Shown: positions 21,068 to 30,407, counted from the stretch's first letter. The stretch is DNA of 47,339 bases from an uncultured Collinsella sp. (GCA_902469555.1 CABRDB010000074.1:1-47339); one strand, 5' to 3'. The notes: generated by a model not told the origin, from the letters alone. Numbers and translations are program-made.

Positions 21068-21270
21068 TGGACAGTTAGTTCAGATTTGTATTTTTGTGAG
21101 GGTGGAAAAGGTCGATTTGAGCTCAAATGAGTCGTTCTTGGCGGTCTGATGCGACAAGGATGCGCAGTCAGGAATGAGAAAAGGGCGTTATTGGGTCTAA
21201 AACGGCTTCAAAACGATACGTTTGCACGTAAGGACCCGGCCAAAAAATACAAATCTGAACTAACTGTCCA
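21068..21270. mobile_element. MITE-like element with 28-bp perfect terminal inverted repeats
   Basis: Ends TGGACAGTTAG... and ...CTAACTGTCCA are exact complements over 28 bases (21068-21095, 21243-21270). The 147-bp interior is non-coding and has a 14-bp palindrome ATTTGAGCTCAAAT. No target duplication is evident at the borders. It resembles a non-autonomous element; no matching transposase lies in the window. Confidence 0.7.
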
Positions 21271-21356
21271 CCATCCTCCGTCAACATCTCATTCCAAACC
21301 AAATCAGCCAACGTACGTCATGGCAATCCCCGGTAGGTTGCAGGATGGCGGCTGAG

Positions 21357-21402
21357 CCTTTCCCTCGGGAAACTTCGCGAAGCCCAGTTCCCGAGGGAAA
21401 GG
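21357..21402. repeat. Palindrome P3, 15-bp perfect arms
   Basis: CCTTTCCCTCGGGAA and its complement (21357-21371, 21388-21402) around ACTTCGCGAAGCCCAG. It has no T-run and its function is unknown. Confidence 0.75.
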
Positions 21403-21414
21403 TATGGTCTGTGT

Positions 21415-21476
21415 AATACCAGATAAACAGTACATTTTTGCTAGATTGGTATTTGACTGAAGAACCAATTGGTATG
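21415..21476. promoter_or_regulatory. Candidate operator cluster upstream of the GH31 gene
   Basis: AATACCA (21415) faces TGGTATT (21447), and a perfect palindrome ACCAATTGGT lies at 21464-21473. TTGGTAT occurs twice as a direct repeat 23 bp apart. The arrangement resembles binding sites of a dimeric regulator; the regulator is unknown. Confidence 0.35.
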
Positions 21477-21679
21477 GCTTATTAAGCCCACCTTGCCGTT
21501 GACGCTTATTTTGCTGCCGCTGGGAGAATTCCGAACTTGGGTGCGCAAGTGCTCCCATATGTTGATATGACCTAGTAGGTGGCTATCTGGTTACTACCAG
21601 TTGGCCCCTTGGTAACGGGTGGCCCCCATTGTGCGGAATGTACCGAACATCTCCGTTTGATACGTTTTCCCATGCTGCC

Positions 21680-21688
21680 GGGGGGGGG
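21680..21688. repeat. G9 homopolymer in the leader of the GH31 gene
   Basis: Nine G residues 40 bp before the GH31 start codon. The GH31 frame is open back through the tract to ATG 21579, so tract length would change fusion of an upstream frame; the native AAGGAG-ATG at 21729 is downstream. Confidence 0.6.
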
Positions 21689-21728
21689 CGTCCTCGGCAC
21701 CTCAGCATGTCGGAAGAAAGGAGACCAG

Positions 21729-24700
21729 ATGCGCAGGAATTCCATTTTTACGAAACGGTGGGTGAAGGGAAGCGCGGTCCTCGTTGCCACTGCAGCGACG
21801 CTCGTGTTTGCCAATCCCCAGCAGGCGATTGCCACGCCACTCAAGGGCGTCGACTCGGCGACCGTGTCCCAGTCTGCCTCGAATGTCGTCGACATCGATT
21901 TCGCTGACGGCATCAAGGGCCGTATTACGTTCCTCGAGGACGGTATTTTCCGTTATAACGTCGACCCCAAGGGTGAGTTTTCCGAGTACGCCACGCCGCG
22001 CAGTAAGTCCCACACGGCTAAGATCCAGGCTCAGCCCGATACCTCGGACACCTACAGCAAGCCGAGTGCGACGGTTGCCGACAAGGGCGACACTATCGAG
22101 ATCACCGGCGGAAAGGCGACCGTGATCCTGGACAAGGCGACTGGCAAGATGAGTATCAAGTCAGGCGACCGTGTCGTGGTTTCCGAGTCCGCGTCCCTCG
22201 ACCTTGATAAGAAGGGTACCGTCCAGACGCTCGCCAAGGAGAAGTCCGAGAACTTCTTTGGCGGCGGCACCCAGAACGGACGCTTCCTGCACACCAACCA
22301 GACCATCGCCATCTCCAACACGAACAACTGGACCGATGGCGGCGTTGCCTCGCCCAACCCGTTTTATTGGACGAGTGACGGCTACGGCGTGCTCCGAAAC
22401 ACGTTTGCAGAGGGTTCCTACGACTTCGGTTCCACGGACTCATCGACGGTCACGACTTTGCACAGCGAGAATGAGTTTGATGCCTACTACTTCGTGGCGA
22501 CCAACGAGGGAGCTTCGAACGTGGCAACTGAGATGCTGCAGGACTACTACAAGGTGACCGGTAACCCGGTACTGCTGCCCGAGTACGGGTTCTACCTTGG
22601 TCATCTTAATGCCTATAACCGTGATGGCTGGTCAACGACCTCGGGTCAAAAGAAGTGGGAGACCAAGGGCAGCAAGTCCTCGAGCGAGAAGGGCGACGTT
22701 AAGTACGAGTCTGGCATGTCGACGGGCTACAAGCTCGACGGCACACTTGCGGCCGAGACGCTCAACGGTGAGGGCCCTACGGTTGATACCGAGAACATGA
22801 AAGCGACCGATTTCGACCGCCAGTTCTCTGCTCGGCAGGTTATCGATGACTACGAGGACAGCGACATGCCGCTCGGCTGGTTCCTGCCGAACGACGGCTA
22901 CGGCGCCGGCTATGGCCAGAACGGTTACTACAAGACCGGCGGCGTCAACTCCGACGGAGCGAGCTCGGCCGACCGTCTTAACGCTGTGCGTGCCAACGTC
23001 GACAACCTTAAGAAGTTCACCGAGTATGCCAACTCAAAGGGTGTGAGCACGGGCTTGTGGACCCAGTCCAACCTTGAGCCCGACAGCAACCCTGAGACCC
23101 CGTGGCATCTGCTTCGCGACTTCGACGCCGAGGTCAAGACGGGAGGCATCACTACCCTTAAGACCGACGTTGCCTGGGTTGGATCTGGCTACTCCTTTGG
23201 TCTTAATGGCATCAAGACAGCTTATGACACGGTGACGACCGGCGCTAACAAGCGCCCCAACATCATCACGCTCGATGGTTGGGCCGGCACGCAGCGCTTT
23301 GGTGGCATTTGGACCGGCGACCAGTATGGCGGTAACTGGGAGTACATTCGCTTCCATATCCCCACGTATATCGGTCAGAGTCTTTCGGGCAACCCCAACA
23401 TCGGCTCCGACATGGATGGCATTTTTGGCGGCGACCCCATCATCTCTGCGCGTGACTACCAGTGGAAGACGTTCACGCCCTCTATGCTCGACATGGACGG
23501 TTGGGGCACCTACCGTAAATCGCCCATGACGCACGGCGATCCCTACACAGGCATCTCGCGCTTCTACCTCAAGCTCAAGGCGCAGCTCATGCCCTATATC
23601 TACACGAGCGCGGCCTCGGCGGCCAACATCGACACGGGTAACGGCGATGCCGGCCTGCCCATGATCCGCGCCATGCTGCTTTCCGATAACTCCGAGTACG
23701 CCGCAAGCACCTCGACGCAGTACCAGTATATGTTCGGTGAGAACTTCCTAGTGGCACCGGTGTATCAGGATACCCAGGCAGACGAGAACGGCAACGACAT
23801 TCGCAATGGGATTTACCTCCCCAACTACGGCACCGACGAGAATCCCACCATCTGGATCGATTACTTCTCGGGTAAGCAGTATCGCGGCGGCCAGGTTCTC
23901 AACAACTACGAGGCTCCGCTTTGGAAGCTGCCGCTGTTTGTGAAGGCCAACGCTATCGTGCCGATGTACGCCGAGAACAACAACCCCGAGGCCGTGAGCG
24001 ACACCAACACCAAGGGTACCGACCGCAGCCAGCGTATCGTCGAGTTCTTCGCCACCGAGGGCGACGGCACCTTTACGCAGTACGAGGACGACGGCTCCTC
24101 CATCGAGAACAACACGACTGAGGACGATTCCTACGGTACGATCGACAATATCTCCTACGGTGAGCATGTGAGCACCGTCTACAGATCCAAGGCCGCAGGC
24201 GGCACCGCGACCTTTACCGCCGAAGCCTCGCAGGGTGGCTACAACGGCTACGACTCCAATCGCACCACGACCTTCGTGGCCAACGTGTCCGCCAAGCCCA
24301 TGAGCGTCGTCGCCAAGAACGGCGGATCCGCGCTCAACGTGGTTGAGGTCGACTCGCAGGAGACCTTTGACACCGCGACCCCCGAGGCCGGCCAGGCGGT
24401 CTACTTCTACAGCGAGACCCCTAACCTCAACCACTACGGCAGCGATGTGGACGGCACCGAGGCCGAGCGGGGCGAGAGCTTTAACAACACCAAGATCACC
24501 ACGAACCCCAAGGTCTACGTCAAGTTCGCGAAGACCGATGTTGCTGCGGCGGCGCAGACGCTCGAGCTGGGCGGTTTCGTGAACGCCGACGCCACGCTCA
24601 CAGCCGATCGCCTCAACGAGAGCCTCTCCGCACCCACGAACCTTGCTGCCCCCGAGGACGTCACGACCCCAACGAGCATCAAGCTCACCTGGGGAAAGGT

Positions 24701-27700
24701 CGATGGTGCTACCTCCTACGACCTTAAGGTCGACGGCACCGTGTTCGCCGTGGGTGATGCGGCCGAGTTCACGCACACCGACCTCGCCTACAATAGCAAG
24801 CACACCTACCAGATTCGTTCGCGCAACGCCGAGGGCTACTCCGCCTGGAGCGATGTGCTCGAGGCGAACTCCGCACTCGATCCGTGGCGGAACGTCCCCG
24901 ACGCCGAGCAAATCACCTGGGAGGGCTCACTTTACGGCAGCCATAAGGCCGAGCTCGCCTTCGACCATGAGTTCCAGTCGGGCGACGGCGGTTTCCACTC
25001 CGGTGGCAACGATCTGGGCAAGGCGCTTACCGTTGACTATGGACGCGCTTACAAGCTCGATAAGCTCGAGTACTATCCGCGCGATGACGCCGGCAACGGC
25101 ACTGTGACCAAGATGCGTGTTGAGACGAGTCTCGATGGCGTCCACTGGACGAGCCAGGAGGTCGATTGGGCACGTTCCGCTGATTGTAAGACGGTAGCGT
25201 TTGACGGCACCGTGGCCGCCCGTTACGTGCGCATGACACCGCTCGCCTCGGTCGGCAATTTCTTCTCCGCGTCCGAGATTGCCATCTACAAGACCGACGG
25301 CACGGATGGCTTCGCCGTGGGCTCCAACCTCAACAAGGCCACGATCTCCGACGGAGACTACTCCAACATGAAGAACTATCTGGGCCTCGAGAATCGCGAG
25401 CCCGATACCCCGACGTTCGGTTCGCAGATCCGCGACCACTTCGCCGACCTCAACGATAACGGCGTTTACGACGTCTACGATTACTCGTTCACCATGGCGG
25501 GTCTTGACGGCGGCACTAAACAAAAGGGAAAGGTCGCAGGTTCGCTCGCGGTGATTCCGAGCAAGACCGAGGTCGAGGCCGGTGATGAGATCACCGTTGA
25601 TGTCTATGCGGCCGACGCCAAGAACGTCAACGCCCTGGGCGCTCTCGTCAACTTCAAGAGCGACCAGTTCGAGTTTGTGTCCGAGAGCATCGCGCAGGAC
25701 GGCTCGACTGCCGGCATGGAGAACCTGTCTCGCGAGAAGGTCCAGTTCGCGGACAGAACGCAGACTATCAATCTCGCCTTTGCCAACCGCGGCGATGGCA
25801 AGCTCTACAACGGTACCGGCGCGGTGGCGAGTTTCAAGCTCAAGGCCAAGACCGCCGGCAAGGTCGAACTGCCCTCGACATCTTGGCTCATCGGTCCGGC
25901 ATGCGACGCACTTGAGTTTGCGAGCGACGGCACGGTGACGATGCCGGATGTTCCTCAGCCAACGGTCGCCGAGTACGGTCAGGACGCCTTCAACATCACG
26001 ATGACCAACGATGAGCTCACGACCGACGACGGGACCAACGTCGAGAAACTTATCCAGCAGAAGAGCTATAACGCGCTGTTCGATAATAACGAGGGCGACA
26101 ACGGCTTTGAGTTCCTATGGAACTGGAGCGGCAACTGGGACAGCGAGGGTAAGCTTCCGAGTTACGTGAAGCTTCCCACCACGATGACATTCGCATTTAA
26201 GACGCCGTCGAAACTCGATAGTGTCGAGGTCGTTAACCGCAACGGTGGCAACGGAACCGTGCAGAAGATCAAGGCTGTCGTGACGTTCGAGGATGGCTCG
26301 ACCCAAGAGTTCGCGGGCGGGGAGTACGATTCCTTCCTTGCTCGCTACGCCTTTGACCTCTCTGCCGAGAACAAGGGCAAGAAGGCGACCAAGGTCGAGG
26401 TCACGCCGCTTGAGGCATCGGGTGACCAGATGCTCACACTGCGTGAGGTCAACTTCAACTACACGCAGGGTGTCGAGGCCATCGAGGGTGTCGAGCTAGG
26501 CAAGAACCAGACCGAGTTCTTTGAAGGCGACATTACGCCCGTCGACGCCAAGGCTACGCCTGAGAGCGCTGGCTACCCCTATGTGACGGTCGAGAGCTCC
26601 GACCCCTCTGTGGTAAGCGTCTCCGCTGTTCAGGCTGGCGATAGCGTGAGCTACTACCTGCGTGCCAACAAGGCCGGCAAGGCAAAGATCACGGTGGCGT
26701 CGGTACTCGACCCCTCCAAGACCGCATCCTATGAGGTCGAGGTCAAGGCTGGTGTCGATACCTCTACGCTCGTAGCAGCGCTTTCCAAGGCCGCGGGCTA
26801 CAGCGAGTCCGTCTACACCAAGGATTCCTATGCAGCTCTTACCACTGCGGTCGAGGCGGCTCAGAAGCTCCTCGACAGCGGCCAGGGCAGCTATAGCAAG
26901 AAGGATGTCGCAGACGCCACAGCCAAGATCGAGAAGGCAATCGACGGCCTCAAGATGCGCCCTGTTGATGAGAAGATTCTCATCAACACGCCCGAGAACC
27001 GCAAGAACGTCAAGGTGGCCGGCTTCTCGAGTGAGGCCGACTACGAGGGCAGCAACGCCGTCAACGCTCTCGACGGCGACGAGCGGACGCTTTGGCACAG
27101 CGACTGGGCCCATGGGACCGGTATGCCCCAGTATCTGAGTGTCGACCTGGGCCGCGACTACGATCTCACCGACGTTACATTCCTGCCGCGCCAGGACGGC
27201 GGCACTAACGGCGATATCTTCGAGGCCGAGATACTGGTCTCCGACACTGCCGACGGTTATGAGAAGGGCACCGCCGCGTCGATGGGTACGTTCGCCTTCG
27301 ACAACGATGGCCGCGTGCTCACCGACCGTGGCGACTGGAAACAGATGAGCTTTGGCGCCGCGCGCGGTCGCTACGTGACCGTCAAGGTGATTCACGCCGG
27401 CGGGGGCGACGTTGATGCCTACTGCAGCATGGCGGAGCTCAAGTTCTACGGTACGGCCGTCCCCGATCCGGTGGCGAAGGATGATCTCACTGCCGCGATC
27501 GAAAAGGTTGATGCCGAGCTTGCCGCCGGCGACCTCAAGGCCGGCGACTACACCGAGGCCTCCTGGACGGCGCTCGAGAACGCCCTGGCGAGCGCCCGCG
27601 CCATCTTGAGCGACGAGGATGCCACGCAGGACGAGGTCGACCAGGCGCTCAGGGCGCTCGAGAGCGCCCGCGACGCGCTCGAGAAGACCCCGGTGGTCCC

Positions 27701-28142
27701 GGTCGAGAATCCGACTAAGAAGCAGCTCAAGGCCCTGGTCAAGCAGGCGAAGGAGACTGACACCAGGGGCAAGACGGCCGAGTCTGTCAAGGCCCTGACG
27801 GATGCCATTACCTACGCCGAGGACGTCTTGGGTGATGAGAATGCTTCCGACACCCAGATCCAGGCGGCCTATAGCCAGCTCAAGCTGGCCATTGAGAGCC
27901 TCAAGGATGCCGATTCCGGCAACCAGGGCGGCTCGGGCAACCAGGGTTCCGGCAATGGCTCGAACGGCGGCAACCAGGCGGGCAAGCCCGCAGGCGACAA
28001 GGCCCAGGGCAGCAAGAAGAACGGTTCGGCGATTCCCAATACCGGAGACCAGACGGCGGCGACCGTCGCGACCGTCGGTGGTCTTGGCGCCATCATCGCC
28101 GCGATCGGCGCTTTCTTCCATCGTCGCAGCAAGGCTAAGTAG
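21729..28142 (+). CDS. Cell-wall-anchored GH31 glycosidase, multi-domain
   Basis: 2137-residue secreted enzyme. Signal peptide 1-36, then a GH31 catalytic region to about 750. Candidate nucleophile is Asp480 (KTDVAWVGSGY) and acid/base Asp531 (TGDQYGGNW). The HIPTYIGQSLSGNPNIGSDM segment resembles the GH31 alpha-N-acetylgalactosaminidase group, so mucin O-glycan cores are a plausible substrate (inference). Accessory parts in order: FN3-like 967-1047, F5/8C (CBM32-like) 1051-1194, dockerin-like DLNDNGVYDVYDYS about 1240, cohesin-like 1268-1408, a further discoidin-like module 1411-1581, Ig-like 1582-1676, FIVAR, F5/8C 1746-1913, and two FIVARs to 2061. IPNTG at 2102-2106, a helix and RRSKAK form a sorting signal. 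ATG 21729 has AAAGGAG. Confidence 0.88.
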   Translation: MRRNSIFTKRWVKGSAVLVATAATLVFANPQQAIATPLKGVDSATVSQSASNVVDIDFADGIKGRITFLEDGIFRYNVDPKGEFSEYATPRSKSHTAKIQAQPDTSDTYSKPSATVADKGDTIEITGGKATVILDKATGKMSIKSGDRVVVSESASLDLDKKGTVQTLAKEKSENFFGGGTQNGRFLHTNQTIAISNTNNWTDGGVASPNPFYWTSDGYGVLRNTFAEGSYDFGSTDSSTVTTLHSENEFDAYYFVATNEGASNVATEMLQDYYKVTGNPVLLPEYGFYLGHLNAYNRDGWSTTSGQKKWETKGSKSSSEKGDVKYESGMSTGYKLDGTLAAETLNGEGPTVDTENMKATDFDRQFSARQVIDDYEDSDMPLGWFLPNDGYGAGYGQNGYYKTGGVNSDGASSADRLNAVRANVDNLKKFTEYANSKGVSTGLWTQSNLEPDSNPETPWHLLRDFDAEVKTGGITTLKTDVAWVGSGYSFGLNGIKTAYDTVTTGANKRPNIITLDGWAGTQRFGGIWTGDQYGGNWEYIRFHIPTYIGQSLSGNPNIGSDMDGIFGGDPIISARDYQWKTFTPSMLDMDGWGTYRKSPMTHGDPYTGISRFYLKLKAQLMPYIYTSAASAANIDTGNGDAGLPMIRAMLLSDNSEYAASTSTQYQYMFGENFLVAPVYQDTQADENGNDIRNGIYLPNYGTDENPTIWIDYFSGKQYRGGQVLNNYEAPLWKLPLFVKANAIVPMYAENNNPEAVSDTNTKGTDRSQRIVEFFATEGDGTFTQYEDDGSSIENNTTEDDSYGTIDNISYGEHVSTVYRSKAAGGTATFTAEASQGGYNGYDSNRTTTFVANVSAKPMSVVAKNGGSALNVVEVDSQETFDTATPEAGQAVYFYSETPNLNHYGSDVDGTEAERGESFNNTKITTNPKVYVKFAKTDVAAAAQTLELGGFVNADATLTADRLNESLSAPTNLAAPEDVTTPTSIKLTWGKVDGATSYDLKVDGTVFAVGDAAEFTHTDLAYNSKHTYQIRSRNAEGYSAWSDVLEANSALDPWRNVPDAEQITWEGSLYGSHKAELAFDHEFQSGDGGFHSGGNDLGKALTVDYGRAYKLDKLEYYPRDDAGNGTVTKMRVETSLDGVHWTSQEVDWARSADCKTVAFDGTVAARYVRMTPLASVGNFFSASEIAIYKTDGTDGFAVGSNLNKATISDGDYSNMKNYLGLENREPDTPTFGSQIRDHFADLNDNGVYDVYDYSFTMAGLDGGTKQKGKVAGSLAVIPSKTEVEAGDEITVDVYAADAKNVNALGALVNFKSDQFEFVSESIAQDGSTAGMENLSREKVQFADRTQTINLAFANRGDGKLYNGTGAVASFKLKAKTAGKVELPSTSWLIGPACDALEFASDGTVTMPDVPQPTVAEYGQDAFNITMTNDELTTDDGTNVEKLIQQKSYNALFDNNEGDNGFEFLWNWSGNWDSEGKLPSYVKLPTTMTFAFKTPSKLDSVEVVNRNGGNGTVQKIKAVVTFEDGSTQEFAGGEYDSFLARYAFDLSAENKGKKATKVEVTPLEASGDQMLTLREVNFNYTQGVEAIEGVELGKNQTEFFEGDITPVDAKATPESAGYPYVTVESSDPSVVSVSAVQAGDSVSYYLRANKAGKAKITVASVLDPSKTASYEVEVKAGVDTSTLVAALSKAAGYSESVYTKDSYAALTTAVEAAQKLLDSGQGSYSKKDVADATAKIEKAIDGLKMRPVDEKILINTPENRKNVKVAGFSSEADYEGSNAVNALDGDERTLWHSDWAHGTGMPQYLSVDLGRDYDLTDVTFLPRQDGGTNGDIFEAEILVSDTADGYEKGTAASMGTFAFDNDGRVLTDRGDWKQMSFGAARGRYVTVKVIHAGGGDVDAYCSMAELKFYGTAVPDPVAKDDLTAAIEKVDAELAAGDLKAGDYTEASWTALENALASARAILSDEDATQDEVDQALRALESARDALEKTPVVPVENPTKKQLKALVKQAKETDTRGKTAESVKALTDAITYAEDVLGDENASDTQIQAAYSQLKLAIESLKDADSGNQGGSGNQGSGNGSNGGNQAGKPAGDKAQGSKKNGSAIPNTGDQTAATVATVGGLGAIIAAIGAFFHRRSKAK

Positions 28143-28160
28143 CCCCAGCAACAGCTAAGC

Positions 28161-28205
28161 AAGCGTGCCCGCCGTCCCACCCAAGGACGGTGGGCACGCT
28201 TTTTG
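28161..28205 (+). terminator. Terminator of the GH31 gene
   Basis: Long GC stem (AGCGTGCCC, CCGTCC with complements, one mismatch) from 28162 to 28199, followed by TTTTT. Confidence 0.9.
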
Positions 28206-28287
28206 AATGTAGGCAGAAAGCTCCGACCCTTCGGCCTTAATCTCGCAAAGCGTTCCGTCTCCCGCCGAACACATCAGCATCGGCGGC

Positions 28288-28293
28288 TATACT
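28288..28293 (+). promoter_or_regulatory. Candidate -10 of purE (TATACT)
   Basis: A near-consensus -10 67 nt before purE; no good -35 is visible. Confidence 0.35.
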
Positions 28294-28359
28294 TGAATTA
28301 TTTGCAGTTAAGGGTCGCGGATTGGCCGCGTCACCGCTCTCAACAGGAGGTCTTTGTTT

Positions 28360-28824
28360 ATGGCAGATCAAAAGCCGGTTGTCGGGATCATCATGGGCTC
28401 CAAGTCCGATCTGGGTGTTATGGAAGGCTGCACCGCCGAGCTCGAGGCGCTCGGTGTGCCCTATGAGCTCGTCATTGCGAGCGCACACCGCACACCGGCG
28501 AAGGTCCACGAGTGGGCTTCGACTGCTGCCGATCGCGGTATCAAAGTGATTATCGCCGCCGCCGGCAAGGCCGCTCACCTGGGTGGTGTCGTGGCCGCCT
28601 TTACGCCGCTGCCGGTTATCGGCGTACCTATGAAGACGAGTGACCTGGGCGGTATGGATTCGCTGCTGTCGATGGTGCAGATGCCTTCGGGCGTGCCCGT
28701 GGCCTGCGTTGCCATCAACGGTGCCAAGAACGCCGCCATCTATGCCACACAGATTCTGGGTGCTTGCGACCCCGAGTACCGCAAGGTTATCGAGAAGATG
28801 AAGCAGGAGATGGCTGACGCCTAA
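28360..28824 (+). CDS. purE: N5-carboxyaminoimidazole ribonucleotide mutase
   Basis: 154-residue class I PurE. It moves the carboxyl group of N5-CAIR to C4, giving CAIR in purine synthesis. The signature GIIMGSKSDLGVM, ASAHRTPAKVHEWA, AAGKAAHLGGVVAAFTPLPVIGVP and GMDSLLSMVQMPSGVPVA are all present, and the length is typical. ATG 28360 has AGGAGG at 28345; a TTG two codons earlier is too close to it. purK, the usual partner, is not in this window. The gene is followed closely by a sortase gene, an unusual neighbour. Confidence 0.97.
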   Translation: MADQKPVVGIIMGSKSDLGVMEGCTAELEALGVPYELVIASAHRTPAKVHEWASTAADRGIKVIIAAAGKAAHLGGVVAAFTPLPVIGVPMKTSDLGGMDSLLSMVQMPSGVPVACVAINGAKNAAIYATQILGACDPEYRKVIEKMKQEMADA

Positions 28825-28859
28825 GCGTTCCGCCGTTTCACCGCAGTATAAGGAGAGCC

Positions 28860-29858
28860 ATGTCCGATTATCAGGGAAAACGATTCAAGGCTTCTCAGAT
28901 TCCCGATCCGTCGAAGCCGGGTGCTGCCCGTGCGGCACAGCAGGGTCGGACATCCTCTCCTCAGCAGCCGCGCGCGCCGCGTTCCGTAACGCCGACGTCC
29001 CATCGTCGACAGGACGCGCCGGCCGCATATCGTCCTTCGTCTTATAGCTCCGCTAAGAAGCCGCCCCGGTCTTCATCGCATGCCGCGCCGTCGGATTGCA
29101 CCGAGCTGCCGCGTAAGAAGCGCCGCTCCATCATTCCTATCCTGCTCATCATCATCGGTATCGGCCTGATTGTCGCCGCCGCCGCTATCTTTATTAATGC
29201 CCAGATTGGCTATAAGCAGGCGAGCGATTCGTATCAGAAAATCGAGAAGCAATATGTAAGCGATAAGGACGCCAGTGGCGTGCCGATTATCGACTTTGAT
29301 GCGCTTGCTCAGACGAACCCCGAGATTGTGGGTTGGATTTACGTGCCGGGAACCAACATCAACTATCCCGTGGTACAGACCAACAACAACTCCAAATACC
29401 TCAACACGCTGTTTGACGGTACATCTAACGCGTCCGGTGCCATCTTCTTGGATAGTGATGACACCGCGCCGGGAATGGTCGACCAGCAGACCACGATTTA
29501 CGGCCACCATATGAACGACGGATCGATGTTCAATGTGATTTCGGACACCACCGACCAGGCGACGTTCGATAGCATCGAGTTTGTGTATTACATCACACGG
29601 GATGCTACGTATAAGCTGCGACCACTGGCGACCAAGGTGGTCGAGGACACGTATGCCAAGGCGCGCACGCCCAATTTTGAGGGCGATGACGGACTGAAGA
29701 ATTACCTGTCCGAGATGCTCGACGGTGCCTCTGCCGTGGCGAGCGATGCCACCGATCGTGCTGCTTCGGCAACCAAGGTTGTAACGCTTGTGACCTGCCG
29801 TTCACTGTCGCTGAGCAACACGCGCGCTGTCATGGTGCTCACGCCCGTTGATGAATAA
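28860..29858 (+). CDS. Class B sortase
   Basis: 332-residue transpeptidase of the cell envelope. A 90-residue Pro/Ser/Arg-rich cytoplasmic tail precedes a membrane helix (about 91-115), then the catalytic domain. The triad is visible: His216 in YGHHM, Cys313 in LVTCRS and Arg322 in NTRAVMV. The segment NPEIVGWIYVPGTNINYPVVQ is typical of class B. It lies 35 bp after purE and 42 bp before a MoaE-like gene, so it may be co-transcribed with them. Two genes upstream is an IPNTG protein, but class B enzymes usually use other motifs, so its substrate is open. The very long basic N-terminal tail is unusual. Confidence 0.92.
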   Translation: MSDYQGKRFKASQIPDPSKPGAARAAQQGRTSSPQQPRAPRSVTPTSHRRQDAPAAYRPSSYSSAKKPPRSSSHAAPSDCTELPRKKRRSIIPILLIIIGIGLIVAAAAIFINAQIGYKQASDSYQKIEKQYVSDKDASGVPIIDFDALAQTNPEIVGWIYVPGTNINYPVVQTNNNSKYLNTLFDGTSNASGAIFLDSDDTAPGMVDQQTTIYGHHMNDGSMFNVISDTTDQATFDSIEFVYYITRDATYKLRPLATKVVEDTYAKARTPNFEGDDGLKNYLSEMLDGASAVASDATDRAASATKVVTLVTCRSLSLSNTRAVMVLTPVDE

Positions 29859-29900
29859 ATTGCCCGAGAGTAGCTAATTTGGGACGGTAAGGGAGAAACG

Positions 29901-30317
29901 ATGCTTGAGAGTGGCAAATTGATGCCTTCGATTGATGCTTGGCTGCGCGAGGCCAAGGCCGATGCTTCGGCGGCAGGCTGCGGGATGTATCTGACGCATA
30001 ACGGTGTGGTGCGTGCGACGCCCAAGGCCGAGGTGCGCGGAGTCGAGACCGATGGCGTGGCACCAGGCCACAGGGTGGGCGGCATGGTCTTTGACTACGA
30101 CGCCGAAAAGGTACGGTCTGCTATCGGGGCCACGCGCGCGATGCCGGGTATCGGCTATGTGCGCGTGTGGCTGGCAAGCGGCGAGCTTTCCGTAGGTGAC
30201 GACATCATGCTCGTGCTTATCGGCGGGGACATTCGCCCACACGTGGTCGATGCACTGCAGGCGCTCGTTGGCACCATCAAGAACGAATGCGTGAGTGAGG
30301 TCGAGCGCGAGGCATAG
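29901..30317 (+). CDS. MoaE-like protein (molybdopterin synthase large subunit family)
   Basis: 138 residues resembling MoaE: HNGVVRATPKAE at the front, MVFDYDAEKV in the middle, and VRVWLASGELSVGDDIMLVLIGGD before a final helix with IKNECVSEVE. MoaE with MoaD adds sulfur to precursor Z in molybdenum cofactor synthesis. In canonical MoaE two lysines near the C-terminus are catalytic (KxxxPIWKKE region); here only one Lys is present (TIKNECVSEVE), so catalysis is doubtful. No other moa gene is nearby. It is the last gene before a terminator. Confidence 0.65.
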   Translation: MLESGKLMPSIDAWLREAKADASAAGCGMYLTHNGVVRATPKAEVRGVETDGVAPGHRVGGMVFDYDAEKVRSAIGATRAMPGIGYVRVWLASGELSVGDDIMLVLIGGDIRPHVVDALQALVGTIKNECVSEVEREA

Positions 30318-30347
30318 AGGATTGCGTCGATAGAAGGATCGTTTATA

Positions 30348-30386
30348 AAAATGCCCACCGGTACGTGTGATACCGGCGGGCATTTT
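30348..30386. terminator. Bidirectional terminator
   Basis: AAAATGCCC-A-CCGGTA pairs with TACCGG-C-GGGCATTTT (30348-30363, 30371-30386), T-rich on both strands. It separates the convergent MoaE-like and CmpB-like genes. Confidence 0.88.
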
Positions 30387-30407
30387 GCGTTTTGGGCGCG
30401 GTGAGCG

